A stretch of 64,000 bases of DNA from Sulfuricaulis sp049587675 (GTDB lineage Bacteria > Pseudomonadota > Gammaproteobacteria > Acidiferrobacterales > Sulfurifustaceae), in assembly GCF_049587675.1 (NCBI RefSeq), contig NZ_JBAVEJ010000048.1, positions 32,489-96,488 of the forward strand, read 5' to 3'. The notes under the pieces were generated by a model. The model made no database searches, was not told the DNA's origin, and worked only from the letters and a program-made list of their open reading frames with translations. Numbering within the stretch: the first letter of the stretch is position 1; every line of letters begins with the position of its first letter. Below, one piece after another: positions 25,569-33,778 of the stretch. The position numbers and the translations under genes were made by a program.

Positions 25569-26519
25569 GTGTCCTTGGACAACATGGTGGTGTTTACCGG
25601 GAACGCCAATCCGGCGCTCGCGGAGCTGGTGGTGCGGCACCTGGGATTGCCCCTCGGCAAGTCGGTGGTCGGCCGTTTCTCGGATGGCGAGATCCAGGTC
25701 GAGATCATGGAACACGTGCGCGGCAAGGATGTGTTCATCGTCCAGCCCACGTGCTCGCCCAGCAACGACAATCTGATGGAGTTGCTGGTCATGATCGACG
25801 CGGTGAAGCGCTCCTCGGCGCGGCGCATCACCGCGGTGATACCTTATTATGGTTATGCGCGCCAGGATCGGCGACCGCGCACGGCGCGGGTGGCGATCAC
25901 CGCCAAACTGGTGGCGGACATGATCACAATTTCCGGCGCGCACCGGGTGTTGACAATGGATCTGCATGCCGACCAGATCCAGGGATTTTTCAACATCCCG
26001 ACGGACAACGTTTATTCTTCGCTGGTGCTACTCGGCGACATATGGCGGCAGGAGTTCAAGGACCTGCTCGTGGTGTCGCCGGATGTGGGCGGCGTGGTGC
26101 GGGCCCGCGCGATGGCCAAGCATCTGGAAGCGGACCTCGCGATTATCGACAAGCGCCGCCCAAAGCCGAACGAGGCCAAGGTAATGCACATCATCGGCGA
26201 GGTCGAAGGCCGGACCTGCGTGCTGATGGACGACCTCGTGGACACCGCCGGGACGCTGTGCGAGGCGGCCGGGGCGCTGAAGAGCCACGGCGCACGCAGG
26301 GTGCTGGCGTATTGCACGCACCCGGTACTTTCCGGCAGCGCGGTGGAGCGGATCAGCAAGTCTGATCTCGATGAGCTGGTGGTGACGGATACCATCCCGC
26401 TCAAGCCGGAAGCCAGGGCCTGCCGGCGCATCCGCCAGCTGAGCGTGGCCGAGCTGCTCGCCGAATCGATGCGCCGCATCGCGGAAGAGGATTCGGTCAG
26501 CGAGCTGTTCATGGAGTAA
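25569..26519 (+). CDS. prs: Ribose-phosphate pyrophosphokinase
   Basis: A 316-residue protein from GTG at 25569, with AGGGG at 25557-25561 at good spacing. Canonical motifs are MVVFTGNANPALAELV, GRFSDGEIQVEI, IPYYGYARQDRR, MDLHADQIQGFF and the PRPP loop MDDLVDTAGTL. It makes PRPP for nucleotide, histidine and tryptophan synthesis. The frame is open further upstream through the hairpin-rich insert, but that part is not family-like. It follows tRNA-Gln, the usual position. Confidence 0.96.
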   Translation: MSLDNMVVFTGNANPALAELVVRHLGLPLGKSVVGRFSDGEIQVEIMEHVRGKDVFIVQPTCSPSNDNLMELLVMIDAVKRSSARRITAVIPYYGYARQDRRPRTARVAITAKLVADMITISGAHRVLTMDLHADQIQGFFNIPTDNVYSSLVLLGDIWRQEFKDLLVVSPDVGGVVRARAMAKHLEADLAIIDKRRPKPNEAKVMHIIGEVEGRTCVLMDDLVDTAGTLCEAAGALKSHGARRVLAYCTHPVLSGSAVERISKSDLDELVVTDTIPLKPEARACRRIRQLSVAELLAESMRRIAEEDSVSELFME

Positions 26520-26529
26520 AAGTTTCGGG

Positions 26530-26556
26530 CATGGGGCCTGTGCCCCGTGTCTTTTC
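26530..26556 (+). terminator. Probable terminator or attenuator between prs and rplY
   Basis: The stem CATGGGGC (26530-26537) pairs with GCCCCGTG (26542-26549, one G-T pair) over a CTGT loop, followed by TCTTTTCT. Confidence 0.6.
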
Positions 26557-26618
26557 TGTACCCTCCGATCCTGGTCGCGGGAGAGGCGGGAGATGTTTAA
26601 CAATATTGGAGACTGACA

Positions 26619-27386
26619 ATGAGCGCTAAATTTGAATTGATTGCCGAACCGCGCGCAGCGAAAGGTACGGGTGCGAGCCGCCGCCTTCGCCGTAGCGGAA
26701 AAGTACCCGCCGTCCTGTATGGAGCGGGCAAGGAGCCGATGATGGTTTCGCTGGACCACAATGCGATGTCGCGTCATCTGGCGAATGAAAAGTTTCACAC
26801 CTCGATCCTGACCGTGAAGGTTGGCGGCGACACGGACCAGGCCATTCTGCGTGACTGGTACATGCACCCGTACAAGCCGGTGGTGATGCATGTTGACCTG
26901 CAGCGCATCAGCGCTACCGAGAAGATTCACATGAAGGTGCCGCTGCACTTCGAGGGCGGCGACGTGGCCCCGGGCGTGAAGATCGATGGCGGTATCGTCA
27001 CGCATCTCATGACCGACGTGGACATCACCTGTCTTCCCAAGGACCTGCCCGAGTTCCTGACGGTGGATCTGTCAGCCCTGAATATCAATGAGTCGGTGCA
27101 TCTATCCAACATCAAGCTGCCCGCAGGCGTGAGCATCACGAGCCTCGCGCATGGCGGCGATGACCTGGCGGTGGGTGCCGTCACTACTATTCGCGTGGTG
27201 GAAGAAGTGGCTCCTGTGGTGGCCGCACCGGCGGAAGGCGAAGCGGCTGCGGCGGCGCCGGCCGAAGGCGAGGCGAAACCCGGCGAGGCCAAGGCGGGCG
27301 AAGCCAAGAAAGGCGAGGCACCCAAGGCGGAAGCCAAGAAGGGAGAGGCGCCCAAGAAAGAAGCACCCAAGAAGGAAGGCAAGTAA
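26619..27386 (+). CDS. rplY: Ribosomal protein bL25, CTC form with alanine/lysine-rich tail
   Basis: A 255-residue protein. The first ~90 residues are the 5S-rRNA-binding bL25 domain (RRLRRSGKVPAVLYGAGKEPMM... MHPYKPVVMHVDLQRI). A TL5/CTC C-terminal beta domain follows to about 195. The last ~55 residues are a low-complexity tail built on EAKKGEAPK-like units, longer than in most relatives. It binds 5S rRNA in the large subunit and is linked to stress in CTC-type proteins. It is transcribed with pth, 21 bases downstream. Confidence 0.95.
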   Translation: MSAKFELIAEPRAAKGTGASRRLRRSGKVPAVLYGAGKEPMMVSLDHNAMSRHLANEKFHTSILTVKVGGDTDQAILRDWYMHPYKPVVMHVDLQRISATEKIHMKVPLHFEGGDVAPGVKIDGGIVTHLMTDVDITCLPKDLPEFLTVDLSALNINESVHLSNIKLPAGVSITSLAHGGDDLAVGAVTTIRVVEEVAPVVAAPAEGEAAAAAPAEGEAKPGEAKAGEAKKGEAPKAEAKKGEAPKKEAPKKEGK

Positions 27387-27407
27387 TCCCCTTCGCGGAG
27401 CGACGAC

Positions 27408-27992
27408 GTGGCGCAGGGGATTTCCCTCATCGTTGGCCTGGGGAATCCGGGCGCGGAGTACGCGGAAACCCGGCACAACGCCGGGTTCCGTTTTCTGGAC
27501 GTCTTGCTGGATGCTACCGGCGAGAGATTGCACAACGAGTCGCGCTTTTCGGCAAATGCCGGCAAGCTGACTGTGAGCGGCAAAGACGTCTGGCTGCTTG
27601 AGCCGCAAACGTTCATGAACCACAGTGGCGACGCGGTTTCCCGATTCGCCCACTATTACAAAATTCCGGCCGCGGAAATTCTAGTGGTGCACGACGAGCT
27701 GGACCTGCCGCCGGGAACCGTGCGGCTGAAAATCGGCGGCGGCGACGGTGGTCACAACGGGCTTGTCGATGTTACCCAGAAACTCGGCACCTCCGACTAC
27801 GCGCGCCTGCGTATCGGCATCGGCCATCCCGGCAACGCCGCGCAGGTCGTGTCGTACGTGCTGAAGAAGGCGTCGGCGGCGGAGCAGATGTTGATCGATG
27901 CGGCCATCGTCAGCGCCAAATCCCATTTCGCGGACATCGTCCATGGTCAGTTCCAGAAGGTCATGAACAGTCTGCACACACACAACCAGTAA
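27408..27992 (+). CDS. pth: Peptidyl-tRNA hydrolase
   Basis: A 194-residue protein starting at GTG 27408. Motifs are LIVGLGNPGAEYAETRHNAGF with the catalytic histidine, PQTFMNHSGDAV and HDELDLPPGTVRLKIGGGDGGHNGL. It frees tRNA from peptidyl-tRNA dropped by ribosomes. The rplY-pth-ychF order is classical; ychF follows after 13 bases. Confidence 0.96.
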   Translation: MAQGISLIVGLGNPGAEYAETRHNAGFRFLDVLLDATGERLHNESRFSANAGKLTVSGKDVWLLEPQTFMNHSGDAVSRFAHYYKIPAAEILVVHDELDLPPGTVRLKIGGGDGGHNGLVDVTQKLGTSDYARLRIGIGHPGNAAQVVSYVLKKASAAEQMLIDAAIVSAKSHFADIVHGQFQKVMNSLHTHNQ

Positions 27993-28005
27993 GCGAGATT
28001 TCAAG

Positions 28006-29097
28006 ATGGGTTTCAAATGCGGCATCGTCGGCCTGCCGAACGTGGGCAAATCCACGCTCTTCAACGCGCTCACCAAGGCGGGCATCGCCGCGGAAAATTA
28101 TCCCTTCTGCACGATTGACCCTAATATCGGTATCGTCGAGGTGCCGGACCCGCGCCTGCTGCAACTCGCGGAGATTGCCAAACCCGAAAAAATCCTCCCG
28201 ACCACGATCGAATTCGTGGACATCGCCGGCCTCGTGGCCGGTGCATCTAAAGGCGAAGGACTGGGGAATAAATTTCTCGCCCACATCCGCGAGGTAGATG
28301 ACATCGCCCATGTGGTGCGCTGCTTCGAGGACGAGAACATCGTGCATGTCTCCGGCCGCATCAATCCGCTGGCGGATATCGAGACCATCAATACCGAATT
28401 GGCGCTGGCCGATCTGGATACGGTGGAGAAAGGTATGCAGCGCGCGGACAAAGGCACCAAGAGCGGTGACAAGGACGATATCAAACTGCGCGAATTGCTG
28501 GCACGCGTGCGCAAGCATCTCAACGGCGGTCAGCCGGTGCGCAGCTTGGGATTGAGCGATGACGAGCACAGGCTGTTAAAGCCGCTGTGCCTGCTCACCG
28601 ACAAGTCACTCATGTACATTGCCAACGTGAACGAGAAGGGTTTTACCAACAATCCATATCTCGATCAGGTCGAACAACTCGCGCGCTCGGAAAATTCCGT
28701 GGTGGTGCCGATCTGCGCCGCCATCGAGGCGGAACTGGCCGATATGAACGCCGAAGAGAAACAGGTATTTCTTGCCGATATGGGCCTGGAAGAGCCGGGG
28801 CTGAACCGCGTCATCCGTGCTGGCTATAAGCTGCTCGGCCTGCAGACGTTTTTTACCGTCGGCCCCAAGGAAGTGCGTGCCTGGACGGTCCGCCAAGGCG
28901 CCCACGCCCCCCAGGCCGCGGGAGTCATCCATACGGATTTCGAAAAGGGTTTTATCCGTGCCGAGACCATCGCCTTCGACGATTTCGTGCGCTGCCATGG
29001 AGAGCACGGCGCGCGTGAGGCCGGGAAGCTACGGCTCGAAGGCAAGGACTATGTGGTGCACGACGGTGATGTCATGCACTTCCGGTTTAACGTGTAG
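28006..29097 (+). CDS. ychF: Redox-regulated ATPase/GTPase YchF (OLA1 family)
   Basis: A 363-residue protein. The P loop is GLPNVGKSTLFNALT near residue 8. FVDIAGLVAGASKGEGLGNKFLAHIREVD is the switch region, and the C-terminal TGS domain ends in HDGDVMHFRFNV. It binds ribosomes and prefers ATP, and it responds to oxidative stress in other bacteria. It is the last gene of the rplY-pth-ychF block. Confidence 0.96.
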   Translation: MGFKCGIVGLPNVGKSTLFNALTKAGIAAENYPFCTIDPNIGIVEVPDPRLLQLAEIAKPEKILPTTIEFVDIAGLVAGASKGEGLGNKFLAHIREVDDIAHVVRCFEDENIVHVSGRINPLADIETINTELALADLDTVEKGMQRADKGTKSGDKDDIKLRELLARVRKHLNGGQPVRSLGLSDDEHRLLKPLCLLTDKSLMYIANVNEKGFTNNPYLDQVEQLARSENSVVVPICAAIEAELADMNAEEKQVFLADMGLEEPGLNRVIRAGYKLLGLQTFFTVGPKEVRAWTVRQGAHAPQAAGVIHTDFEKGFIRAETIAFDDFVRCHGEHGAREAGKLRLEGKDYVVHDGDVMHFRFNV

Positions 29098-29128
29098 CGT
29101 CCAGCCCTGATTTGATCAGGTCGGACGC
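29097..29128 (+). terminator. Probable terminator after ychF
   Basis: The outer stem GCGTCC/GGACGC encloses the inner stem CCTGA/TCAGG with a TTTGA loop, directly after the stop codon, followed by a short pyrimidine run (GTTTCCCTT). The T run is weak. Confidence 0.5.
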
Positions 29129-29176
29129 GTTTCCCTTGTCAGGTCAGACAGATATCGGTATCTTTTGCGCCCCTTT

Positions 29177-29253
29177 GGCTAGGTAGCTCAGACGGTTAGA
29201 GCGCGGCACTCATAATGCTGAGGTCGGCGGTTCGATTCCGCCCCTAGCCACCA
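29177..29253 (+). tRNA. tRNA-Met (elongator, anticodon CAT)
   Basis: A 77-base cloverleaf with encoded CCA. The acceptor GGCTAGG pairs with CCTAGCC, the anticodon stem CGGCA/TGCTG has the loop CTCATAA, and the T arm is GGCGG-TTCGATT-CCGCC. The overall sequence resembles elongator tRNA-Met more than the CAT-type tRNA-Ile. The accessory region begins directly downstream. Confidence 0.95.
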
Positions 29254-29349
29254 TCTTTTCAAACACTTATCTCGTCCGTGATTTCTTCTTTGCAATGCAT
29301 CTGCCTTAGAATGTGATCCAGTCCCTCCTGATGAACCTGGATCGGGTCA

Positions 29350-30777
29350 ATGTCAAAGCCACTTAAAATCATCCTCTTCGCCGTCGGCGGACTCGTAGTG
29401 TTCCTTGTCCTCGTCGCAGTGGCCTTGCATCTTTTTGTGGATGCTAATGCCTACAAGCCCCGGTTGGAAGCGGCCGCCTCGGGAGTTTTGGGGATGGAAG
29501 TCAGAGTTGGCGGCCGAGTTGGGATCGGCTTCTTCCCAGGCTTGCACGTCACACTGCAGGACGTGAACATCCGCAACCGGGGAGCAGACCTCGCCTCCGC
29601 GAAGCAGGCCAGCGTTGGCATCGATCTCCTCCCTCTGCTCTACCAGGAAGTCCAGATCGGAAAGATTGCGCTGAAACAGCCCAGGATCTCCATCGAGCGG
29701 GACCACGACGGCAAGTACAACTTCGAAAAACCGGAGGCAGCCGGAGGAATGTTACCCGCTCTGAACTTGGCGAGTGTTTCATTCTCGGACGCGACTCTCC
29801 TCTATTTGGACAAACCGTCCGGGGAAGGATTCGAGGCGGTAAACTGCAACCTGAGCACGCGCCGCCTGCGGCTCGCGGAAGGGAAAAGTTCAGACCTCTT
29901 GAAGCACCTTTCCTTCACGGCGGAACTCGCCTGCGGGGAGATTCGGAAAAATGACTTCATGGTGTCCGATTTGAAGTTATCGGCCGACGGGAAGAATGGG
30001 GTCTTCGATCTCAAGCCGATCACGATGCATCTCTTCGGCGCGCAGGGATCGGGGAGTATCCAGGCGGACTTTTCCGGCGCTGTCCCCATTTACCACGTCC
30101 GCTACTCCCTGCCCCAGTTCCCTATCGAGGAACTCTTCAAGGCCCTGTCGCCGAATAAGGTTGCAGAAGGGCCGATGGACTTCTCCGTAAACCTGTCGTT
30201 GCAGGGAAAGACCGTGAACGAGATGCTACAGACCGCGGAGGGAGAGATCTCGCTTCGGGGCGAGAACCTCACGCTCAAAGGCGCCGACCTCGATCTGGAG
30301 TTCGCCCGGTATGAGACCAGCCAGAACTTCAACCTCGTGGACGTGGGCGCCTTCTTCTTTGCCGGGCCTTTCGGCATGGTGGTCACGAAGGGGTACAACT
30401 TTGCGAGCATCTTTCAGGGATCGGAGGGCAGCAGCGAGATCCGGATACTCGTCTCTGACTGGAAGATCGAGCGTGGCGTGGCGCATTCGCAGGACGTGGC
30501 CATGGCGACGAAACAGAACCGTGTTGCCCTGACCGGAAGACTTGATTTACTCAACCAGCGGTTCGATGACGTGACCATGGCGCTGATCGACGCCCAGGGC
30601 TGCGCCATGGTACGGCAAAAAATACATGGCCCGTTCCAGAAACCGGTGGTGGAGAAACCGAATATCCTCATGTCCCTCGCGGGGCCAGCGGTCAGGCTGC
30701 TCAAGAAGGGAAGGGACCTCTTTCCTGGCGGGGAGTGCGAAGTGTTCTACGCCGGTTCGGTGACGCCGCCGAAATGA
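29350..30777 (+). CDS. AsmA-family envelope protein
   Basis: A 475-residue protein. One N-terminal membrane anchor (IILFAVGGLVVFLVLVAVALHLFVD) is followed by ANAYKPRLEAAASGVLGMEVRVGGRVGIGFFPGLHVTLQDVNI, the AsmA signature. The C-terminal part has the family's second repeat (GPMDFSVNLSLQGKTVNEMLQTAEGEISL). AsmA-like proteins are thought to bridge the periplasm and move phospholipids; this one is on the short side. It stands alone after tRNA-Met with no obvious partner. Confidence 0.88.
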   Translation: MSKPLKIILFAVGGLVVFLVLVAVALHLFVDANAYKPRLEAAASGVLGMEVRVGGRVGIGFFPGLHVTLQDVNIRNRGADLASAKQASVGIDLLPLLYQEVQIGKIALKQPRISIERDHDGKYNFEKPEAAGGMLPALNLASVSFSDATLLYLDKPSGEGFEAVNCNLSTRRLRLAEGKSSDLLKHLSFTAELACGEIRKNDFMVSDLKLSADGKNGVFDLKPITMHLFGAQGSGSIQADFSGAVPIYHVRYSLPQFPIEELFKALSPNKVAEGPMDFSVNLSLQGKTVNEMLQTAEGEISLRGENLTLKGADLDLEFARYETSQNFNLVDVGAFFFAGPFGMVVTKGYNFASIFQGSEGSSEIRILVSDWKIERGVAHSQDVAMATKQNRVALTGRLDLLNQRFDDVTMALIDAQGCAMVRQKIHGPFQKPVVEKPNILMSLAGPAVRLLKKGRDLFPGGECEVFYAGSVTPPK

Positions 30778-30868
30778 CGCAGGCACTTCGGAAATGCCCT
30801 GGAATGGAGGGTATTCATGAGTACCCGTGACGTCACGGCATTGATCCTTGCCCGCTCCACGACGCTCT

Positions 30869-30882
30869 GTGCGATCTCGTAC
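30869..30882 (+). promoter_or_regulatory. Weak match to the shared Crp/Fnr-type palindrome, upstream of the alternative oxidase gene
   Basis: GTGCGATCTCGTAC matches the consensus GTkCGnTAACGmAC except in the central AA and one arm base. A TAAGCT hexamer begins 29.5 bases from the centre, at 30905, the same spacing as in the better sites. The ATG of the oxidase gene lies about 73 bases beyond the implied start of transcription. Confidence 0.35.
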
Positions 30883-30989
30883 ATACGGCGATAAATTTTC
30901 ACTGTAAGCTTTCTCTTCCTTTTTAAGATCGGTCGGGTCATCTGCGGGATATTATTTTTATGCCGCCTTATGCAAGCTTGTATTGATTT

Positions 30990-31586
30990 ATGACTGCCCA
31001 CCATGTGCCGAAAACCATTTCTGATCACATCGCTTTAGCTGTTGTTAAGGCGATGCGCGTTCCCGCGGATCTTTTCTTTGCCAGGCGCTATGGTCACCGG
31101 GCGGTGGTGCTGGAAACGGTTGCAGCCATCCCCGGAATGGTGGGAGGCGCGCTGCAACACATGAAATCACTGCGCACCATGCATAATGATCGCGGTAAAA
31201 TCAAAACACTGCTCGATGAAGCGGAAAATGAACGCATGCACCTGATGACGTTCGTCAAAATTGCCAAACCGACGTGGTTGGAGCGGATGATCGTACTGAT
31301 AGTGCAAGGCCTGATGTTCAACTTGTATTTCTTGCTGTATTTGATAACGCCGAAGACATGTCACCGTATCGTCGGCTACCTGGAAGAAGAGGCCATTAAT
31401 TCATATACAGAATATCTGGCGGAAATCGACAGCGGTTCCGTCAAAAACGTTCCGGCCCCGCAGATTGCGATCGACTACTGGCGTTTGCCGGCGAGTGCAT
31501 CGCTACATGATCTTGTCATCGCTATTCGGGATGACGAAGTCCGTCATCGCGACATCAATCATGCGTTTGCCGACAGGATGTCATAA
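30990..31586 (+). CDS. aox: Alternative oxidase (di-iron ubiquinol oxidase), short bacterial form
   Basis: A 198-residue protein with all the di-iron motifs of the alternative-oxidase family: E42 in LET, E81 and H84 in NERMHL, the LEEEA motif at 131-135, and E183/H186 in DDEVRHRD. Two membrane-associated helices lie around 45-60 and 101-120. It is shorter than mitochondrial enzymes because the N-terminal targeting part is absent. Family knowledge: it passes electrons from quinol to oxygen without pumping protons and resists cyanide. The gene is monocistronic, between AsmA and a convergent small gene. Bacterial copies are patchy, which suggests transfer. Confidence 0.93.
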   Translation: MTAHHVPKTISDHIALAVVKAMRVPADLFFARRYGHRAVVLETVAAIPGMVGGALQHMKSLRTMHNDRGKIKTLLDEAENERMHLMTFVKIAKPTWLERMIVLIVQGLMFNLYFLLYLITPKTCHRIVGYLEEEAINSYTEYLAEIDSGSVKNVPAPQIAIDYWRLPASASLHDLVIAIRDDEVRHRDINHAFADRMS

Positions 31587-31723
31587 GCTTCATGTAGTGA
31601 GCCAGGAAACATGAAGTGCTGGCGAAGAGCCCGCCAGCTTCATCGGCATGGAGAAGACCGCGACCACAATCCACCTCGCCATAGTGAATCTCACGGCCGT
31701 AAGCAGGGGAACATTAACCGTAG

Positions 31724-31749
31724 AACCGCCCGGATTATTCCAGGCGGTT
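31724..31749. terminator. Possible bidirectional terminator between aox and the PA2779-like gene
   Basis: AACCGCC (31724-31730) pairs with GGCGGTT (31743-31749) across a 12-base loop between convergent genes. The T run is short. Another hairpin, GCTGGCG/CGCCAGC at 31618-31638, lies closer to aox. Confidence 0.4.
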
Positions 31750-31786
31750 TGAGCGTTAATCATTCGGCAAATACCAAGTACCGCGT

Positions 31787-32209
31787 TTAACGGTTATGTT
31801 TGACGAACGGGAAGATGTTAGTCAAGCCAAGGATATCGGTGATCAGCAATATGATAAAAATAAGCACGAGCGCTCCAACGACACCATCGCCGCCGGCCGG
31901 TAGCTGATCCATATTGGTTGCCAGGGTCTGCATTTCTTCATCCGTCAGGCTGTCCACGCGCGCCTGAACCTGCGCGGGGTCCACGCCGCGGGCCAGCAGC
32001 TGGGCCCGCACGTCGTTACGGTTGAGCGCGTCGTGCAGACGCTCGCGGTATTGTTGCGCTTGGGCGGCGTTGACCACCGCCTCGGTGCCAACCATGCCGG
32101 CTTGCGCTGCAGGTAAATGCAGGCTCAGCGCGAGCAGACCGAGAACAACCAGATGACTGACGGGTTTGGTGAGGCGGCGAAGTATTTCCAATTTACAACT
32201 CCCGATCAT
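31787..32209 (-). CDS. PA2779-family small secreted/membrane protein
   Basis: A 140-residue protein. A signal-like hydrophobic segment lies at about 18-38. Next comes a helical stretch with RERLHDALNRNDVRAQLLARGVDPAQVQARVDSLTDEEM, and a second membrane segment (VVGALVLIFIILLITDILGLTNIFPFV) closes it. This is the PA2779 family pattern. Function is unknown. It is the last of four small minus-strand genes (BON, CsbD, DUF1328 and this one) of a stress type. Confidence 0.85.
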   Translation of the reverse strand: MIGSCKLEILRRLTKPVSHLVVLGLLALSLHLPAAQAGMVGTEAVVNAAQAQQYRERLHDALNRNDVRAQLLARGVDPAQVQARVDSLTDEEMQTLATNMDQLPAGGDGVVGALVLIFIILLITDILGLTNIFPFVKHNR

Positions 32210-32246
32210 GAGTGAATGTATTACATACTTAACTTGAGTCGCCCAT

Positions 32247-32420
32247 TCAATGGCGCCATTTACCTTTACCGAGGCCCATAACGAGACTAACGAGAAATAT
32301 CACGATAAAGATGAAAAACAGAATGCGCGCAATTTCAGCGGCGCCCACAGCGATACCGCCGAACCCGAAGATCCCGGCGATGATGGCGATCACGAAAAAT
32401 ACAGCAGCATAGTAGAGCAT
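32247..32420 (-). CDS. DUF1328 small membrane protein
   Basis: A 57-residue protein starting MLYYAAVFFVIAIIAGIFGFG. The two hydrophobic helices are separated by GIAVGAAEIARI, and the family's C-terminal GLGKGKWRH end is present. DUF1328 (YtjA) proteins are small inner-membrane proteins of unknown role, often induced under stress. It lies between PA2779-like and CsbD genes, on the same strand. Confidence 0.93.
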   Translation of the reverse strand: MLYYAAVFFVIAIIAGIFGFGGIAVGAAEIARILFFIFIVIFLVSLVMGLGKGKWRH

Positions 32421-32506
32421 GGCTCTCTCCTTTCTAATGCCAGTTGCAACTATGGAAAAAGTCGTGCGTTACAGACAGCCACGCACAACCTCTCCTCCGC
32501 GAAGCA

Positions 32507-32743
32507 TTAAATACGGGGACCATGATCCTTATGGGGCCCGACAAATTCCTTGACCTGCGGCAAATCCCTGACCTGCTCATCAGTTACCCTTTTTGTGGCG
32601 CCATAGGCTTTCTGGATTTTGCCGGTCAACTGGTCGCGCCGGCCCGCAAGCTTGCTCAGGTGATCATGGGTCAGCTTGCCCCACTGTAACTTCATGTTTC
32701 CTTTGAACAGGGTCCAATTACCTTTGGCAGTGTCCCAATTCAT
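32507..32743 (-). CDS. CsbD-family stress protein
   Basis: A 78-residue hydrophilic protein. MNWDTAKGNWTLFKGNMKLQWGKLTHDHL and LAGRRDQLTGKIQKAYG are the CsbD repeats, and the C-terminal DEQVRDLPQVKEF is a variant extension. CsbD proteins accumulate in stress and stationary phase; the mechanism is unknown. It is 18 bases from the BON gene, in the same transcription unit. Confidence 0.92.
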   Translation of the reverse strand: MNWDTAKGNWTLFKGNMKLQWGKLTHDHLSKLAGRRDQLTGKIQKAYGATKRVTDEQVRDLPQVKEFVGPHKDHGPRI

Positions 32744-32761
32744 ATAAGTCTCCTGCCACCG

Positions 32762-33073
32762 TTACTTGATATGAATATCGTTGACGACCGATTTTACTCC
32801 GGCAACATTACGCGCAATCATCGCGGCCTTATCGGATTCGTGTTGGGTATTGGTGGATCCGGTCAGATGCACAACGCCTTTAATGGTTTCGACGCTGATA
32901 TGGAAGGCGCTCACTTCCGTGTCGGCGACCATCACAGACTTTACTTTGGTGGTGATCGACGCATCATCGATGTATTCACCGGTGCTGTCTTGTGTCTGTG
33001 TGCCCGCACAACCTGCCATGCCAATCAGCAACACAGCCATCCATACCCAGCTTCTATTCAATAAAATTCTCAT
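32762..33073 (-). CDS. BON-domain lipoprotein
   Basis: A 103-residue protein from the ATG at 33073 (MRILLNRSWVWMAVLLIGMAGCAG), six codons inside the longest frame. The lipobox is GMAGC. The single BON domain follows (DDASITTKVKSVMVADTEVSAFHISVETIKGVVHLTG), resembling one half of OsmY. It is probably a periplasmic, phospholipid-associated stress protein. It is the first gene of the minus-strand BON-CsbD-DUF1328-PA2779 group, whose candidate operator lies at 33388. Confidence 0.9.
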   Translation of the reverse strand: MRILLNRSWVWMAVLLIGMAGCAGTQTQDSTGEYIDDASITTKVKSVMVADTEVSAFHISVETIKGVVHLTGSTNTQHESDKAAMIARNVAGVKSVVNDIHIK

Positions 33074-33778
33074 CGTTGACTCCTGTTTCAATTAGATCAC
33101 TTGGATCGGGAAAAGCCTTCTGCATGGAGCCACGGCACCGCGTTTCAGTGATAACCGTCGCTTACACTTCGTTATATCAATTGAGGCTTCTAGTACGGCT
33201 ATGCCAACACCTAGACCAGCGCATCCTGAAAATAACAACCGGGATTGCACCGTTAATCAAAGCCCCGCTGGGTGTACCTCGGTTTTGCATTTCAGTCCCG
33301 AGAGAGGTCTCTGTGGGCGCCAAACGGCGGTCGCGGATTCTGCTCCCATCGATTTGAACACAATATACCTCCAACCGCGTGTATTCCGTTCGTTAGCGAA
33401 CATACGGGGACTTGGACGTGCTTCCGTGCACCCGAAGCGCGAACGCCAGGGATGGCGTCCGTCAAGACAAGAGTGAGAATCGCCATTTTGGCTGCATCGT
33501 TGTCACCTTCATGTATTAAGTGACCTTAGACGTCCATCGCACCCTTGATCATCGAGTAACCGAGAAGCACGAGCAAAACCGGAATATGCCGGGTTGCCGC
33601 TTCCATCCCCTTATGTGCTAAAGGCATATGTTCGGTACAGCACTGATGTGAATTAATTTTTGACTTACATCTAGTCACAATCCTCGTCAGTTTCATACCA
33701 ATTTGAAAGAGACTGTCACGCAAACAAAAAACAGGTCAGTCGGACTAATCTTTTTAGTAGCCAAGCAACGAGTATGTC
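33074..33778. other. Long intergenic region with an operator-like palindrome
   Basis: 705 bases lie between the divergent BON and DUF3943 genes. The only strong signal is the palindrome at 33388-33401. A short frame on the minus strand ending at 33526 encodes a hydrophobic tail (HIPVLLVLLGYSMIKGAMDV) that could be a tiny membrane protein starting near 33627, but there is no other support. The rest looks like decayed sequence with short frames that I cannot assign. Confidence 0.4.
33388..33401 (-). promoter_or_regulatory. Shared palindrome (site a), Crp/Fnr-type operator candidate
   Basis: GTTCGTTAGCGAAC. Read on the minus strand it is GTTCGCTAACGAAC, a near-perfect copy of the consensus. On the minus strand a TATTGT hexamer begins 29.5 bases from the centre (33365 down to 33360). 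The implied transcript runs toward the BON gene with a leader of about 280 bases. Confidence 0.6.

Noticed and set aside
30747..31028. 93-residue minus-strand frame overlapping the ends of the AsmA gene and aox
   Set aside because: It overlaps two better genes and has no domain; it covers the aox promoter region.
32464..32477. GTGCGTTACAGACA as a further operator
   Set aside because: Only one half-site matches, and the nearest -10-like hexamer toward the DUF1328 gene is not at the shared spacing.
33526..33723. 65-residue minus-strand frame with a hydrophobic end
   Set aside because: No clear start signal or family. It is mentioned in the intergenic entry only.
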